Below the pieces are notes generated by a model. It was given only the letters and a program-made list of their open reading frames with translations, had not been told where the DNA came from and ran no database searches. Below are positions 44,207-53,598 of a stretch of DNA of 64,000 nt, one piece after another; position 1 is the first letter of the stretch, and every line of letters starts with the position of its first letter. Location: assembly GCA_030525285.1 (NCBI GenBank), contig JAUNFA010000002.1, forward strand, positions 96,795 through 160,794, given 5' to 3'. A program made the translations under genes and the position numbers. Origin of the DNA: Bacillota bacterium (GTDB lineage: Bacteria; Bacillota; Clostridia; Peptostreptococcales; Anaerovoracaceae).

Positions 44207-45466
44207 ATGGGAATGACAATGACCCAGAAGATTCTGGCAGCTCACGCAGGTCTTGATAATGTAGTTGCAGGACAGCTGATTAGTGCCAATCTTGACATGG
44301 TTCTGGGTAATGATATAACGACACCGGTAGCGGTAAACGAATTTAACAAGGCTGGGTTTGATGGAATATTCGACAAGGAGAAGGTTTCGATTGTAATGGA
44401 CCACTTCACTCCGAACAAGGATATTAAAGCTGCTGAGCAGTGCATGACATGCCGTAAGTTTGCCAAGAGATTTGATGTGGTTGATTTCTTTGATACAGGA
44501 AGAGTTGGCGTGGAGCACGCACTTCTTCCGGAACAGGGCATCGTTAAGGCGGGAGACTGCATTATCGGGGCTGATTCTCATACATGCACATACGGAGCAC
44601 TGGGAGCATTTTCTACAGGTGTTGGATCAACTGACATGGCGGCGGGAATGGCAACAGGCCGCACATGGTTTAAGGTTCCTGAAGCAATAAAATTCAATTT
44701 GACGGGAGAACTTCCCGAAAACGTAACAGGCAAGGATGTTATCCTTCACATTATCGGAATGATAGGCGTTGACGGAGCATTGTACAAATCAATGGAATTC
44801 ACAGGAGAAGGTGTAAAGAGCCTGAGCATGGAATCAAGACTGTGCATTTCAAACATGGCAATTGAGGCCGGCGGCAAGAATGGAATATTCCCTGTTGATG
44901 AAATCACTGAAGAATATATGAGAGGCAGAGTCAAGGGAGAATGGACTAAGTACGAGGCTGATGAGGATGCAGAATATGTAGCAACATACGATATCAATCT
45001 GAGTGAACTGAAGCCAACGGTATCATTCCCTCATCTTCCTGAAAACACGAGAACAATTGACGAAGTAGGAGATGTTTCAATCCAGCAGGTGGTTATCGGC
45101 TCATGTACTAACGGCAGAATTGAAGATATGGAAGCAGCTGCAAAGATTCTCAAAGGGCGCAAGGTTCACCCTGATGTACGTTGCCTTATCATGCCGGCAA
45201 CGCAGCAGGTTTACAGAGAATGTATGGAGAAGGGATACATGGAAATTTTCCTTGATGCTGAGTGTGCAATTACTGCACCAACATGTGGACCTTGTCTGGG
45301 TGGACACTCAGGAATTCTTGCTGAAGGCGAAAGATGCGTAGCCACAACTAACAGAAACTTCGTGGGAAGAATGGGACACGTTAAATCAGAAGTATATCTG
45401 GCAAGCCCAATTGTAGCCGCAGCTTCAGCAGTTGCTGGCAAAATTGCAGGACCGGATGATCTTTAA
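44207..45466 (+). CDS. leuC: 3-isopropylmalate dehydratase, large subunit
   Basis: 419 residues, the shorter archaeal/Clostridial LeuC1-type. It isomerises 2- to 3-isopropylmalate with a [4Fe-4S] cluster whose cysteines lie in IGSCTNGR and [25 protein letters not shown] is the substrate-binding block. It starts behind TAGGAGGTAACAAT and is followed within 15 bases by leuD. Confidence 0.95.
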   Translation: MGMTMTQKILAAHAGLDNVVAGQLISANLDMVLGNDITTPVAVNEFNKAGFDGIFDKEKVSIVMDHFTPNKDIKAAEQCMTCRKFAKRFDVVDFFDTGRVGVEHALLPEQGIVKAGDCIIGADSHTCTYGALGAFSTGVGSTDMAAGMATGRTWFKVPEAIKFNLTGELPENVTGKDVILHIIGMIGVDGALYKSMEFTGEGVKSLSMESRLCISNMAIEAGGKNGIFPVDEITEEYMRGRVKGEWTKYEADEDAEYVATYDINLSELKPTVSFPHLPENTRTIDEVGDVSIQQVVIGSCTNGRIEDMEAAAKILKGRKVHPDVRCLIMPATQQVYRECMEKGYMEIFLDAECAITAPTCGPCLGGHSGILAEGERCVATTNRNFVGRMGHVKSEVYLASPIVAAASAVAGKIAGPDDL

Positions 45467-45480
45467 TAAGGAGGTAAACT

Positions 45481-45966
45481 ATGATAGCCAAAGGACTGGT
45501 ACATAAGTACGGAGATAACATAGATACAGATGTAATTATCCCTGCAAGATATTTGAATACACCTGATATGAAGGAGCTTGCAAAGCACTGCATGGAGGAC
45601 ATTGACACAGAGTTTGCAGGCAGAGTCAAGCAGGGCGACATTATGGTCGGCGGAGAGAACTTCGGATGCGGATCTTCCAGGGAGCATGCTCCGGCGTCAA
45701 TAAAGGCAGCAGGTGTTGATTGCGTAATCGCCAAGACCTTCGCAAGAATATTTTACAGAAATGCCATTAACATTGGTCTGCCGATTATGGAGTGCCCTGA
45801 AGCGGCAGAGGCAATAGAAGCAGGAGAGACAGTATCCGTTAACTTTGATACAGGTGTCATTACGAATGAGACGAAGGGTGAAACATATCAGGCCGCACCT
45901 TTCCCTGAATTTATTCAGGAAATCATTTCGGCAGGCGGTCTCATGAACAGTATTAACGGTAAATAA
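45481..45966 (+). CDS. leuD: 3-isopropylmalate dehydratase, small subunit
   Basis: 161 residues. It is the swivelling small subunit completing the LeuCD active site. Motifs: [20 protein letters not shown] at the start and [19 protein letters not shown] in the middle, both family signatures. The length is normal for the short type. AAGGAGGTAAACT precedes the ATG. Confidence 0.96.
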   Translation: MIAKGLVHKYGDNIDTDVIIPARYLNTPDMKELAKHCMEDIDTEFAGRVKQGDIMVGGENFGCGSSREHAPASIKAAGVDCVIAKTFARIFYRNAINIGLPIMECPEAAEAIEAGETVSVNFDTGVITNETKGETYQAAPFPEFIQEIISAGGLMNSINGK

Positions 45967-45981
45967 AAAGGAGAATATCAC

Positions 45982-47067
45982 ATGAATTTTAAAATTGGAG
46001 TGATTCCGGGAGACGGCATCGGTCCTGAGATAACAGCTGAAGCAGTAAAGGTTCTTGACGCAGTGGCTGCCGGATTCGGACATACATTTGAATATGAAGA
46101 AATACTTCTGGGTGGAGCATCAATTGATGTTCATGGAGTTCCTTTGACTGATGAGGCCGTAGAAACGGCAAGAGGTTGTGATGCGGTGCTTATGGGTTCC
46201 ATTGGTGGAGACGCTGCTACATCACCATGGTACAAGCTTGAGCCGTCCAAGCGCCCTGAGGCAGGGCTTCTCAAAATCAGGAAGGAGCTGGGACTTTTCG
46301 CCAATCTCAGGCCGGCATATCTTTATAATGAACTGAAGGACGCATGCCCCATCAAGGAAAGTGTCATAGGACCGGATGGATTCGACATGATTATCGTGAG
46401 AGAGCTGACAGGCGGTCTGTATTTTGGTGACAGAATTACCGAAGAGGTTAATGGTGTAATGACTGCAGTTGATACGCTTTCATATAATGAAAAAGAAATC
46501 AGAAGAATTGCAGTACGCGCATTTGATATTGCCATGAAGCGCCGCAAGAAGGTGACCAGTGTTGACAAAGCCAATGTTCTGGATTCGTCAAGATTGTGGA
46601 GAAAGATTGTGGAAGAGGTGGCTGAGGATTATCCGGAGGTTACTCTTGAGCATATGCTGGTGGACAACTGTGCAATGCAGCTGGTGCACAATCCTGCCCA
46701 GTTTGATGTGGTTGTTACGGAGAATATGTTCGGGGATATTCTCTCCGATGAGGCCAGCATGGTGACAGGCTCCATAGGAATGCTTTCCTCGGCAAGTCTT
46801 AATGAGACCAAATTCGGGCTTTATGAACCGAGCCACGGTTCTGCACCGGATATTGCAGGTAAGGGAATTGCCAATCCTATTGCAACGATTCTTTCGGCGG
46901 CAATGATGCTCAGATATTCACTGGATCTGGACAGGGAGGCTGATGCTGTCGAAGCTGCAGTTGAGAGATTTCTTGCTGAAGGCAACAGAACTGTGGATAT
47001 TGCAGCTGGTGAGAAGTGGCTGGGAACATCTGCAGCAGGAGATATGATCGCAGGAATGATATCATAG
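45982..47067 (+). CDS. leuB: 3-isopropylmalate dehydrogenase
   Basis: 361 residues. It oxidatively decarboxylates 3-isopropylmalate with NAD. Seen: [13 protein letters not shown] at the start, [18 protein letters not shown] [31 protein letters not shown] with substrate-binding Arg, [14 protein letters not shown], and [18 protein letters not shown] near the NAD-binding end. AAGGAGAATATCAC precedes the ATG. It is the last known leu gene; a small SseB-like gene follows. Confidence 0.96.
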   Translation: MNFKIGVIPGDGIGPEITAEAVKVLDAVAAGFGHTFEYEEILLGGASIDVHGVPLTDEAVETARGCDAVLMGSIGGDAATSPWYKLEPSKRPEAGLLKIRKELGLFANLRPAYLYNELKDACPIKESVIGPDGFDMIIVRELTGGLYFGDRITEEVNGVMTAVDTLSYNEKEIRRIAVRAFDIAMKRRKKVTSVDKANVLDSSRLWRKIVEEVAEDYPEVTLEHMLVDNCAMQLVHNPAQFDVVVTENMFGDILSDEASMVTGSIGMLSSASLNETKFGLYEPSHGSAPDIAGKGIANPIATILSAAMMLRYSLDLDREADAVEAAVERFLAEGNRTVDIAAGEKWLGTSAAGDMIAGMIS

Positions 47068-47076
47068 GAGACCACA

Positions 47077-47472
47077 ATGAACGATACTGAATACAAACTC
47101 TATAGAGCGCTGTACTTTTATAAGAAAACCCGTGACGGGGAGAGCTATAATGAGGTAGTAGATGCATTGAAACTCTGCCTTCAGGAAGATTGCAACGGCT
47201 GGCTCGCTGCGAAGGTGACAGGAAAAGACGGAGATGAAGTGGCAATGCCTGGAGTGATGGGCGACTCGGAGGGTAAATCTTATTATATTCTTTGCCCTAA
47301 TGAGGAAGATATGGGTCAGATGGAAGAAGAGGGATTGTCAAAGCTTCACGTTAACCTGAGAGCAGTTTGTGACAGTGTGATTCGCGAATCGTCAATTGAC
47401 GGTATATGCCTGAATCCGTGGGATGGCGGCTGTTATATATCGGCAGACGAAATAGAAAAAATGATGAAATAG
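47077..47472 (+). CDS. Small SseB-like protein of unknown function
   Basis: 131 residues. The second half (GKSYYILCPNEEDM, RAVCDSVIRESSIDGICLNPWDGGCYISADEIEKMMK) has the shape of the SseB N-terminal domain, with the conserved 'DGI-x-x-NPW-x...L/I-x-x-D/E' ending. Such proteins are common near metabolic operons in Clostridia and have no assigned role. TAGGAGACCACA precedes the ATG ten bases after leuB, so it probably belongs to the leu operon mRNA. Moderate confidence in the family. Confidence 0.6.
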   Translation: MNDTEYKLYRALYFYKKTRDGESYNEVVDALKLCLQEDCNGWLAAKVTGKDGDEVAMPGVMGDSEGKSYYILCPNEEDMGQMEEEGLSKLHVNLRAVCDSVIRESSIDGICLNPWDGGCYISADEIEKMMK

Positions 47473-47500
47473 CCATTAATGAACAAAAAGTGAGCATTGG

Positions 47501-47536
47501 AGCTGCTGTGCCTGTATAATTAGGTGCAGCAGCTTT
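47501..47536 (+). terminator. Terminator of the leu operon
   Basis: AGCTGCTGTGCCT (47501-47513) and AGGTGCAGCAGCT (47522-47534) pair almost perfectly, and TTGTTATT follows. Confidence 0.8.
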
Positions 47537-47637
47537 GTTATTATTAAATATGGATATATAATTCAGACAGGTTGCAATAAAAAGAAATGACCTATGCATT
47601 TAACAAATGGTGTGTATGCACATGACGGGAGATTGTA

Positions 47638-48207
47638 ATGTCAAAAGTTGAAATATCAGGTAAGCTTTTCGAGAGGATTGCCCTTGGCGACAAAGTAGCC
47701 TTTGAGGAGCTTTACTACAAAACATATAAGCAGGTGTATGCATTTTTGCTGTCTCTTACAATGAATGCTGAAGATGCCAAGGACTTGCTGCAAGAAACAT
47801 ATATAAAGGTATACGGTTCCTGCCATCTTTACCGAGATCAGGGGACACCAGTGGCGTGGATAATCAAAATAAGCAAAAACTTGTTTCTTATGAAGGTTCG
47901 CAAAAAATCCGAGCAGATGACGAGTCCTGACGAAAATATTGAAGATATGGTGGCTACTTTGGGTGGCATTGAGAATCTGGAGAGTAGAATGTGGCTCAAT
48001 CAGCTGTTTCAGGTTGTGTCGAAGGAAGAACGACACATAATAGTAATGCATGTAGTTGTGGGAATGAAACATAGAGAAATTGCGAAAGAAATGGATATGC
48101 CCCTGGGCACAGTGCTCAGTAAATATAACAGAGGAATCAGGAAACTGAGAAATTCTGTTGATAATTCCCTTGAAGATTCCGGGAAGGAGGTTGTGGCAAA
48201 TGAATAA
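47638..48207 (+). CDS. ECF-type RNA polymerase sigma factor
   Basis: 189 residues. Region 2 is at about 15-85 (FEELYYKTYKQVYAFLLSLTMNAEDAKDLLQETYIKVY, the usual ECF core-binding helices) and region 4 at about 120-175 (LFQVVSKEERHIIVMHVVVGMKHREIAKEMDMPLGTVLSKYNRGIRKLR, the -35-binding HTH). It directs transcription of a stress or envelope regulon, and its activity is held back by the anti-sigma encoded next. GGGAGATTGTA precedes the ATG; the stop overlaps the next gene's start. Confidence 0.93.
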   Translation: MSKVEISGKLFERIALGDKVAFEELYYKTYKQVYAFLLSLTMNAEDAKDLLQETYIKVYGSCHLYRDQGTPVAWIIKISKNLFLMKVRKKSEQMTSPDENIEDMVATLGGIENLESRMWLNQLFQVVSKEERHIIVMHVVVGMKHREIAKEMDMPLGTVLSKYNRGIRKLRNSVDNSLEDSGKEVVANE

Positions 48208-49471
48208 TAAAATGAAGAAGCATATTGCTGACGGATTCGATCAGATTGCTGTGAATGTATTCGCTGATGTTATGAAAAACATTGAGATCGAGCAGTCAAG
48301 CGGACAGATAACCTCTGGAATTGAACATGAACGGGTAACCCGAGGAGAAGAAAGAAAACGGATTAAGACCGGATACCCGAAGAGAAGACGAATAGTTGCG
48401 ACAGCATGTGCGATACTGATGGTTGTCTGCGGAACGGGCGTGTATTTTAATACAGCTTTGAAATCTTATGCAGCGGAGATTTATATCGATGCCAATCCGA
48501 GCCTGGTTATGGAGGTTAACAAAGACAGGCAGGTAACGAAAATCAAGGCGGGAAACGACAGCGCCAAAGATTTTGCAAGAAACATCAGAAGAAGTGTAAC
48601 CTATCCAATATCCGTTGAATCCGCTGTAAATATTGCGATTGATGGACTTGAATCAGAAGGATACATAAGCGGTGAAGAAATGGATACGGTGATATCATAC
48701 TGCTACAAAGGTGAACCGGACGGAGATGTTATAAACGAAATTGACAGTGCGGCAAGCCAGAGCCTTAAAGAGGGCAGTTATGTTCTGCAGGATTTTAAGG
48801 ATGACAAAAAGTTGGAAAGGACTGCCCACGATAATGGTATTACACCGGGCAAGTGTTACTATATTGAATCCCTAGCAAAAGATCATGAAATGACCGTTGA
48901 AGCATGTGCTCGCAAGTCGATTACAGAAATCAGCAAGGAAGCCGATAAGGCTGATAACGGGAAGTCGGCAAATGACAAGAACAAAAAATCCTCAAAAGTC
49001 AAAGAATCCGTAAGTGCTCAGAGTCAAAGCAGCAGGCACAGCAAGGTTAAAGAAAACACTTCTGAAAGCAAATCGTCTGTTCAGAAGGAGACTGTTGTTA
49101 AGAAAGAGCCTGAAGAGAATGCATCTAGTATAGCAACATCAGAGGTAGACCCAGAAGCTACGCACAATAAACCGAAAGCAAAGAAGGTTACGGTAGTTGC
49201 AACATCATGTACAAGTGACGGGATTATCAGGGTTCATTTTTCCCAGCGGGTTCACTTTTCAAAGGACCTTAAGATAATCGTAACCGACAGTGAAGGACAG
49301 ATTATTAAAGCTCGTTTAATCGGAAAGAAACAGACATTTATCAAACTTCATGCCTTTGGTGTCAGTGAAGGCAGCACGTACAACGTTACAATTGCAGGGG
49401 TGAAAGGGAACGATTCACATCGATACAGATCGGTAACAACTGCGGTAACGGTAAGAAATGCAAAACAATAA
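48200..49471 (+). CDS. RsgI-like transmembrane anti-sigma factor
   Basis: About 423 residues. The cytoplasmic part is about 1-70, with a membrane span at about 72-92 (IVATACAILMVVCGTGVYF). Just outside it comes the sequence AAEIYIDANPSLVMEVNKDRQV, the conserved RsgI-type block (Y-I-D-x-N-P-S-x-x-x-x-V-N). A long Lys/Ser/Glu-rich linker follows at about 250-325, then an Ig- or fibronectin-like C-terminal domain (KKVTVVATSCTSDGIIRVHFSQRV ...). RsgI proteins bind SigI-type sigma factors and sense outside ligands. GGAGG lies 11 bases before the ATG at 48200, which overlaps the sigma gene's stop. Confidence 0.8.
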   Translation: MNNKMKKHIADGFDQIAVNVFADVMKNIEIEQSSGQITSGIEHERVTRGEERKRIKTGYPKRRRIVATACAILMVVCGTGVYFNTALKSYAAEIYIDANPSLVMEVNKDRQVTKIKAGNDSAKDFARNIRRSVTYPISVESAVNIAIDGLESEGYISGEEMDTVISYCYKGEPDGDVINEIDSAASQSLKEGSYVLQDFKDDKKLERTAHDNGITPGKCYYIESLAKDHEMTVEACARKSITEISKEADKADNGKSANDKNKKSSKVKESVSAQSQSSRHSKVKENTSESKSSVQKETVVKKEPEENASSIATSEVDPEATHNKPKAKKVTVVATSCTSDGIIRVHFSQRVHFSKDLKIIVTDSEGQIIKARLIGKKQTFIKLHAFGVSEGSTYNVTIAGVKGNDSHRYRSVTTAVTVRNAKQ

Positions 49472-49504
49472 GAAACACCCTCTTCACTGGGTTGACCAGG
49501 TACA

Positions 49505-50356
49505 TCAGCTTCTGCTGTCAACAATACACCACCAGCCGACAGTTGCAATTATAACAGCACCGCCAATCAGAGCGAATGTTCCCGGCATTTCGCCTATGAA
49601 TATGGCAACCCATACAGGATTGAAAAGGGGTTCAAGCATGCCGATAAGAGAACATGCCAGCGGTGGACAGTCTCTTGATGCTATGGCATACAGAACGTAA
49701 GGAATTCCAAGTTGGAAAACACCAAGAATTACTACATAGAGAATTTCTTTACCTGTAACTGAGGTTGTCAAAAGGCTACCAATAGGCATTCCGATTATGG
49801 CTGCAATAAGATGAGCCATTAGAATTCCGCTCATTCTTATAGAATCATCCTTGCCGCCCTCGCCCATGCTTACGAACATCAGGGCAAGGAATACGCCTGC
49901 CAGAACACCCAAAATATTTCCCAGAATATTTCCCGGTGAAAGCTGATCGAAGAAGAATAGTACAATACCGCACATTGTGATTGCAACAGTTGTTATTTCT
50001 CTTCTTTTCAGTCTTTTGTGGAGAAATACCGCACTGAGAATCAATATGAAAACAGGTGCTGAATATTGCAAAACGATGGCGTTTGCCGCAGTTGTAAGTT
50101 TATTGGCAATGACAAAAAATATGGCAGAGGCACTTAGCCCTATACCGGCTCCCAAAGAGGCTTTGCACAATTTAAAAGGAATCCTTTTGTATAGCATGTA
50201 TCCGCCGAGAATTGAAGCGGATATAAGGCTTCTTGTTCCGGCTATCATAAGGGGATTCCAGGAAATGAGTTTAATAAAAATACCACCAATGCTCCACATG
50301 ATTGCGGTAATAACCATAAGGAGCATTGCCTTTTGTTTATTGGACATTGAATTCAT
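49505..50356 (-). CDS. EamA-family (DMT superfamily) transporter
   Basis: 283 residues with ten hydrophobic segments in two EamA halves. First half: MLLMVITAIMWSIGGIFIKLIS, with TTAANAIVLQYSAPVFILILSAVFLHKRLKRREI at its end. Second half: NILGVLAGVFLALMFV and, near its end, PPLACSLIGMLEPLFNPVWVAIFIGEMPG, the repeated 'LEP-x-x-x-x-x-A-x-x-x-GE' motif. These drug/metabolite carriers export amino acids, nucleotides or drugs; the substrate is unknown. The ribosome binding site is weak; the gene follows a GntR regulator after nine bases and is probably its target. Confidence 0.9.
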   Translation of the reverse strand: MNSMSNKQKAMLLMVITAIMWSIGGIFIKLISWNPLMIAGTRSLISASILGGYMLYKRIPFKLCKASLGAGIGLSASAIFFVIANKLTTAANAIVLQYSAPVFILILSAVFLHKRLKRREITTVAITMCGIVLFFFDQLSPGNILGNILGVLAGVFLALMFVSMGEGGKDDSIRMSGILMAHLIAAIIGMPIGSLLTTSVTGKEILYVVILGVFQLGIPYVLYAIASRDCPPLACSLIGMLEPLFNPVWVAIFIGEMPGTFALIGGAVIIATVGWWCIVDSRS

Positions 50357-50365
50357 ATTAAATGT

Positions 50366-51061
50366 TTATCTTCTGCTTTCTTCTCTATTTGTTGCGGGGA
50401 TACCCGGAACAGCTTCATTGGCAACCAGAGTTTTGAGACGATCGATATGAATGTCTGCTGCAGTTCTGGCTGCATCTTCATCGCCTCTTGCAATTGCGTC
50501 CAGAATCAGTTTATGTTCAGCGGACATATTTTCTGCGCGTTTAAATGTATCGTAGTATATGTATCTGAATCTGAGAACCATTTCCTGCAGCTGTTCGATC
50601 ATTTGAACCAGAACTCTGTTGTTGCATGAATCTACAATGCATCTGTGGAATTTCGTGTCATATTCAATGAGCTTGTCCATGTCTCCGGCAACAAATGCCT
50701 GATTGTATCGATCTGAATAATCCTTAAGCTCATCAAGCTTATCCGGCTTCATTCTTGAAGCAGCAAAGTAAGCGGCAAGACCTTCCATGTTCTGTCTTAC
50801 TTCAAGGATTTCAAGCATATCCTCAGTGCTTATGGATGAAGCGTATGCTCCGCGTCTTGGTTTGATGGTGACAAGCCCCTCCTTCTCCAGCTTACGAATG
50901 GCTTCTCTTATTGGTGTTCTGCTGACACCTAATGTGTCGGCAAGTTCCACCTCCATCATTCGTGTACCCGGCAGAATAGCTCCTGTCAGAATCTGCATCT
51001 TAAGCTCTTCATAAACCATTTCCCTCAAGGGTCTATGATTCTGAATATCAAAATTCAACAT
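50366..51061 (-). CDS. GntR-family regulator (FadR/FCD type)
   Basis: 231 residues. The N-terminal wHTH (REMVYEELKMQILTGAILPGTRMMEVELADTLGVSRTPIREAIRKLEKEGLV) is classic GntR. The C-terminal FCD all-helical ligand domain carries metal-binding positions in FHRCIVDSCNN, EHKLILDAI and ADIHIDRL. The ATG at 51061 (AGAAAGG eight bases upstream) is preferred to a TTG six bases earlier. It probably controls the DMT transporter downstream, sensing an organic acid. Confidence 0.9.
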   Translation of the reverse strand: MLNFDIQNHRPLREMVYEELKMQILTGAILPGTRMMEVELADTLGVSRTPIREAIRKLEKEGLVTIKPRRGAYASSISTEDMLEILEVRQNMEGLAAYFAASRMKPDKLDELKDYSDRYNQAFVAGDMDKLIEYDTKFHRCIVDSCNNRVLVQMIEQLQEMVLRFRYIYYDTFKRAENMSAEHKLILDAIARGDEDAARTAADIHIDRLKTLVANEAVPGIPATNREESRR

Positions 51062-51078
51062 ATACAATGCCTTTCTTG

Positions 51079-52011
51079 TTATCTGGTCGTATAGACACTG
51101 AAACTCTCTTTGTTAACAGGAAGCATAGCATGACATATACCGTCAGCTTCCTCTTTAGTGCTGCATACTGCGAAAACAGTGGGACCGCTTCCGCTCATCA
51201 ACACCGGACCGTTGGAATACAAAGTGCTAATCATGTCCTTTGCATACATAACACTAGGATACACCTTTAAGGTGTAATTTTCAAGAACGTTAATCATATT
51301 GGAATGAACATCTTCCATATTTTCATTCCTTAGCCCCTCAATTAGTGCCTGATTGTCAGGGTGAATGCTGATTATCTCATTGTCGATGCCCTTGTATACT
51401 TCCGCGGTTGAAACTGCAATGGATGGCTTACTGAGTGCGATATAAGCTTTCAGTCCAGGCAGAGGAATGAGATCCGTCCCGGTTCCTGTGGCAAGAGCGC
51501 AGTGGCATGCCATTTCGTCCTTTGCAAAGTTGTCGCGAAGGTTGTCTGAAGCTGCGGCCTGTCCCATTATGCAGAAGGGCACATCGGATCCGAGCATGGC
51601 ACCCAGTTCATTCATTTGTGCGACTGTAAGATTAAGATTCCAGAGCTGGTTAATGCCGTGGATTACCGCGGCGCAGTTGCTACTGCCACCGGCCATTCCT
51701 GCGGCAACAGGTATGTGTTTGTCGATATGTATGTTGAGGGTACCGCGAATTTCGGGGAATTTCTCTGCCATCAGGGCGGCAGCTTTATAGGCTAGATTGC
51801 TGCTGTCAACGGGCAAATCCTCTCTAGTAGACGTCAGGCTGATTTCAAGGGAACCGTCCCCTGAAGAACGAGTGAGGGTCACATTATCATGCAGACTGAT
51901 CTGCTGCATTACCATTTCGACGATGTGATAGCCGTTATCGAGCACCCCTTTAACGTCAAGGCTAAGGTTGATTTTGGCGAAGGCTTGTATTGTAATTGCG
52001 TTGTTTGTCAT
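51079..52011 (-). CDS. ispE: 4-diphosphocytidyl-2-C-methyl-D-erythritol kinase
   Basis: 310 residues of the GHMP kinase superfamily; a non-mevalonate isoprenoid pathway enzyme. Seen: AFAKINLSLDVKGVLDNGYH (N-terminal signature with Lys and His of the site), the ATP loop PVAAGMAGGSSNCAAV and the C-terminal GPVLMSGSGPTVFAV. Length is normal. AAGGAGTACAATC precedes the ATG. The GntR and DMT genes follow on the same strand, which need not mean a shared function. Confidence 0.95.
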   Translation of the reverse strand: MTNNAITIQAFAKINLSLDVKGVLDNGYHIVEMVMQQISLHDNVTLTRSSGDGSLEISLTSTREDLPVDSSNLAYKAAALMAEKFPEIRGTLNIHIDKHIPVAAGMAGGSSNCAAVIHGINQLWNLNLTVAQMNELGAMLGSDVPFCIMGQAAASDNLRDNFAKDEMACHCALATGTGTDLIPLPGLKAYIALSKPSIAVSTAEVYKGIDNEIISIHPDNQALIEGLRNENMEDVHSNMINVLENYTLKVYPSVMYAKDMISTLYSNGPVLMSGSGPTVFAVCSTKEEADGICHAMLPVNKESFSVYTTR

Positions 52012-52069
52012 GATTGTACTCCTTGAATAATCTAATCAGATTATATCACATGTGAATGGATTAACAAAA

Positions 52070-52095
52070 AAGGATGTTTCTTGCGAAACATCCTT
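52070..52095 (-). terminator. Terminator before ispE (minus strand)
   Basis: AAGGATGTTTC and GAAACATCCTT are perfect 11-bp arms with a four-base loop; on the minus strand a T run follows. It ends the upstream membrane-protein gene. Confidence 0.88.
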
Positions 52096-52140
52096 AAGGC
52101 TGTCTATAATGTGCTGTCATTTAGCGACAGGTCAGTGCGA

Positions 52141-53037
52141 CTATTTCTTCTTGCCGCCTTTTTTGTTTTTCTGCTTGCCTGACTGACCCTTAGGGTTAGT
52201 GCTCTGGCTGTTCTTTGGCTGGTTGCTTACGGCCTTTACTTTGTATTCCGAACCAGCAGCTGAGATAGGTCTTCTGACAGATACTCGCTTATTGAACTGC
52301 TTGTGTTCTTCCGCTCTAATCTCCGCTTCGAGAGCTTCGATTTCTGCACGTCTTCTTTCTGAAGCTTTTGCAGCCTTGGCCTTTCTCTTTCTGTCTTCCT
52401 CTACGATTTCTTCAACGGTCTTGCCTGTTCTCTTAGCTTCTTTGTAAGGGTTTACAGTAGATACTTCGTTGTCCTTTTCCTTTTCTTTTTCAAGATTCTT
52501 CTTGGCGCTCTTCATTGAGAAGAAAATCATTCCCGCCATCATCAGACCCATGAGAATCATATAAATCATCATGGAACGCTTCTGGTTCAGAGTTGTGAAG
52601 GAAATTACCTGATCTTTGTCAAAAGTGCTGCCATCAGCTGATGAGAAGTTCTTGCCGATTGTAAGAGTATATTTGGTTGCGCTATCGAATCTCTGGGATT
52701 TATTGTTGCTTGTAGCTGATACGATCATTACCTGATCGGGATGCTCCTTGCTGTAGTAAGCGTTAACCTTGATCTTCTTGCCTTTAGGGTCAGTAAGCTT
52801 GATTGCTGACTGATTGTGCTTCTTCTGAGCTGATGTAAGGGAGCTCATCTCTTTGTTCATTGTGAGTTTAACAGAGAGGTTTTCTACTGATACACCTTCA
52901 GCACCATCCTCAGGTGTTGAAACTTCAATTTTTAGTGCAGAATTATCTGCTGTAGTTTCCTTCGCTGCCAGACATGTAGGTGCAGCAATGGCTAAAGCCA
53001 TGAGCATTGCGATGACCAGCGCATTTACTCTTTTCAT
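52141..53037 (-). CDS. Secreted/membrane protein with bacterial Ig-like (Big_5) domain
   Basis: 298 residues. A cleavable Sec signal (about 1-24, ending AAPTCLAA) is followed by an Ig-like domain at about 35-150 (VSTPEDGAEGVSVENLSVKLTMNKEMSS: the Big_5/SbsA start 'P-x-x-G-A-x-x-V-x'), a membrane span at about 155-175 (MIYMILMGLMMAGMIFF) and a very basic Lys/Glu coiled-coil tail (about 178-298) that must be cytoplasmic. The tail ends in a run of Lys and Gly. It overlaps the tadA stop by one base. Role unknown; perhaps an envelope scaffold. Confidence 0.7.
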   Translation of the reverse strand: MKRVNALVIAMLMALAIAAPTCLAAKETTADNSALKIEVSTPEDGAEGVSVENLSVKLTMNKEMSSLTSAQKKHNQSAIKLTDPKGKKIKVNAYYSKEHPDQVMIVSATSNNKSQRFDSATKYTLTIGKNFSSADGSTFDKDQVISFTTLNQKRSMMIYMILMGLMMAGMIFFSMKSAKKNLEKEKEKDNEVSTVNPYKEAKRTGKTVEEIVEEDRKRKAKAAKASERRRAEIEALEAEIRAEEHKQFNKRVSVRRPISAAGSEYKVKAVSNQPKNSQSTNPKGQSGKQKNKKGGKKK

Positions 53038-53501
53038 TAATTACGTTCCTCCGATTTCTTTTTTCTGAGATTTTTAAAAAAGTCCTTCAGAATGCCGGAA
53101 CATTCCTCCTGCATTAATCCGGTTTCTATTTCTGTAAAATGATTAAGCCTTGAATCCTGAGGTATGTTAAAAAGGGATCCGCAGGCTCCGGCCTTGGGAT
53201 CCGGAGTGCCGATGTACAGCTTCTCGATGCGTGACCAGACTATGGCACCGGCACACATACTACAAGGTTCAGCTGTTACGAACATCAAGCAACCTGTGAG
53301 ACGCCATCCGCCAAGATGCGATGCCGCCATTCTGATGGCAGCAAGCTCAGCATGGGCTGTGGGGTCCTTGAGAGTCTCCACACGGTTGTGACCTTTTCCG
53401 ATAATCACCCCGTCTTTTACTATAACTGCACCGATGGGAACCTCCCCTTCGGCAGCAGCCTTTTTGGCCTCTTCTAATGCTTCCTTCATATACTTTCTCA
53501 T
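53037..53501 (-). CDS. tadA: tRNA-specific adenosine(34) deaminase
   Basis: 154 residues. It converts A34 to inosine in tRNA-Arg(ACG). The zinc site is complete: His50-Ala-Glu52 (proton shuttle) in TAHAELAAI and PCSMC with Cys80 and Cys83. NRVETLKDPTAHAE and YIGTPDPKAGACGSLFNI are typical of TadA rather than CDA. The start at 53501 has no good ribosome binding site; an ATG four codons in is a possible alternative. The C-terminal GILKDFFKNLRKK matches the TadA helix. Confidence 0.94.
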   Translation of the reverse strand: MRKYMKEALEEAKKAAAEGEVPIGAVIVKDGVIIGKGHNRVETLKDPTAHAELAAIRMAASHLGGWRLTGCLMFVTAEPCSMCAGAIVWSRIEKLYIGTPDPKAGACGSLFNIPQDSRLNHFTEIETGLMQEECSGILKDFFKNLRKKKSEERN

Positions 53502-53598
53502 ATGCCATACAATAATATCACACTTGAGTAGTCATATGCAAGGAAAACAGCCGGTGCAACGTATGTTTGACAAACATGCGAAAGAAACTTGCGGAAGG

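Noticed and set aside
53502..53598. tRNA or small RNA next to tadA
   Set aside because: No cloverleaf or T-loop (GTTCGAATCC-like) sequence could be found here, and I saw none elsewhere in the window.
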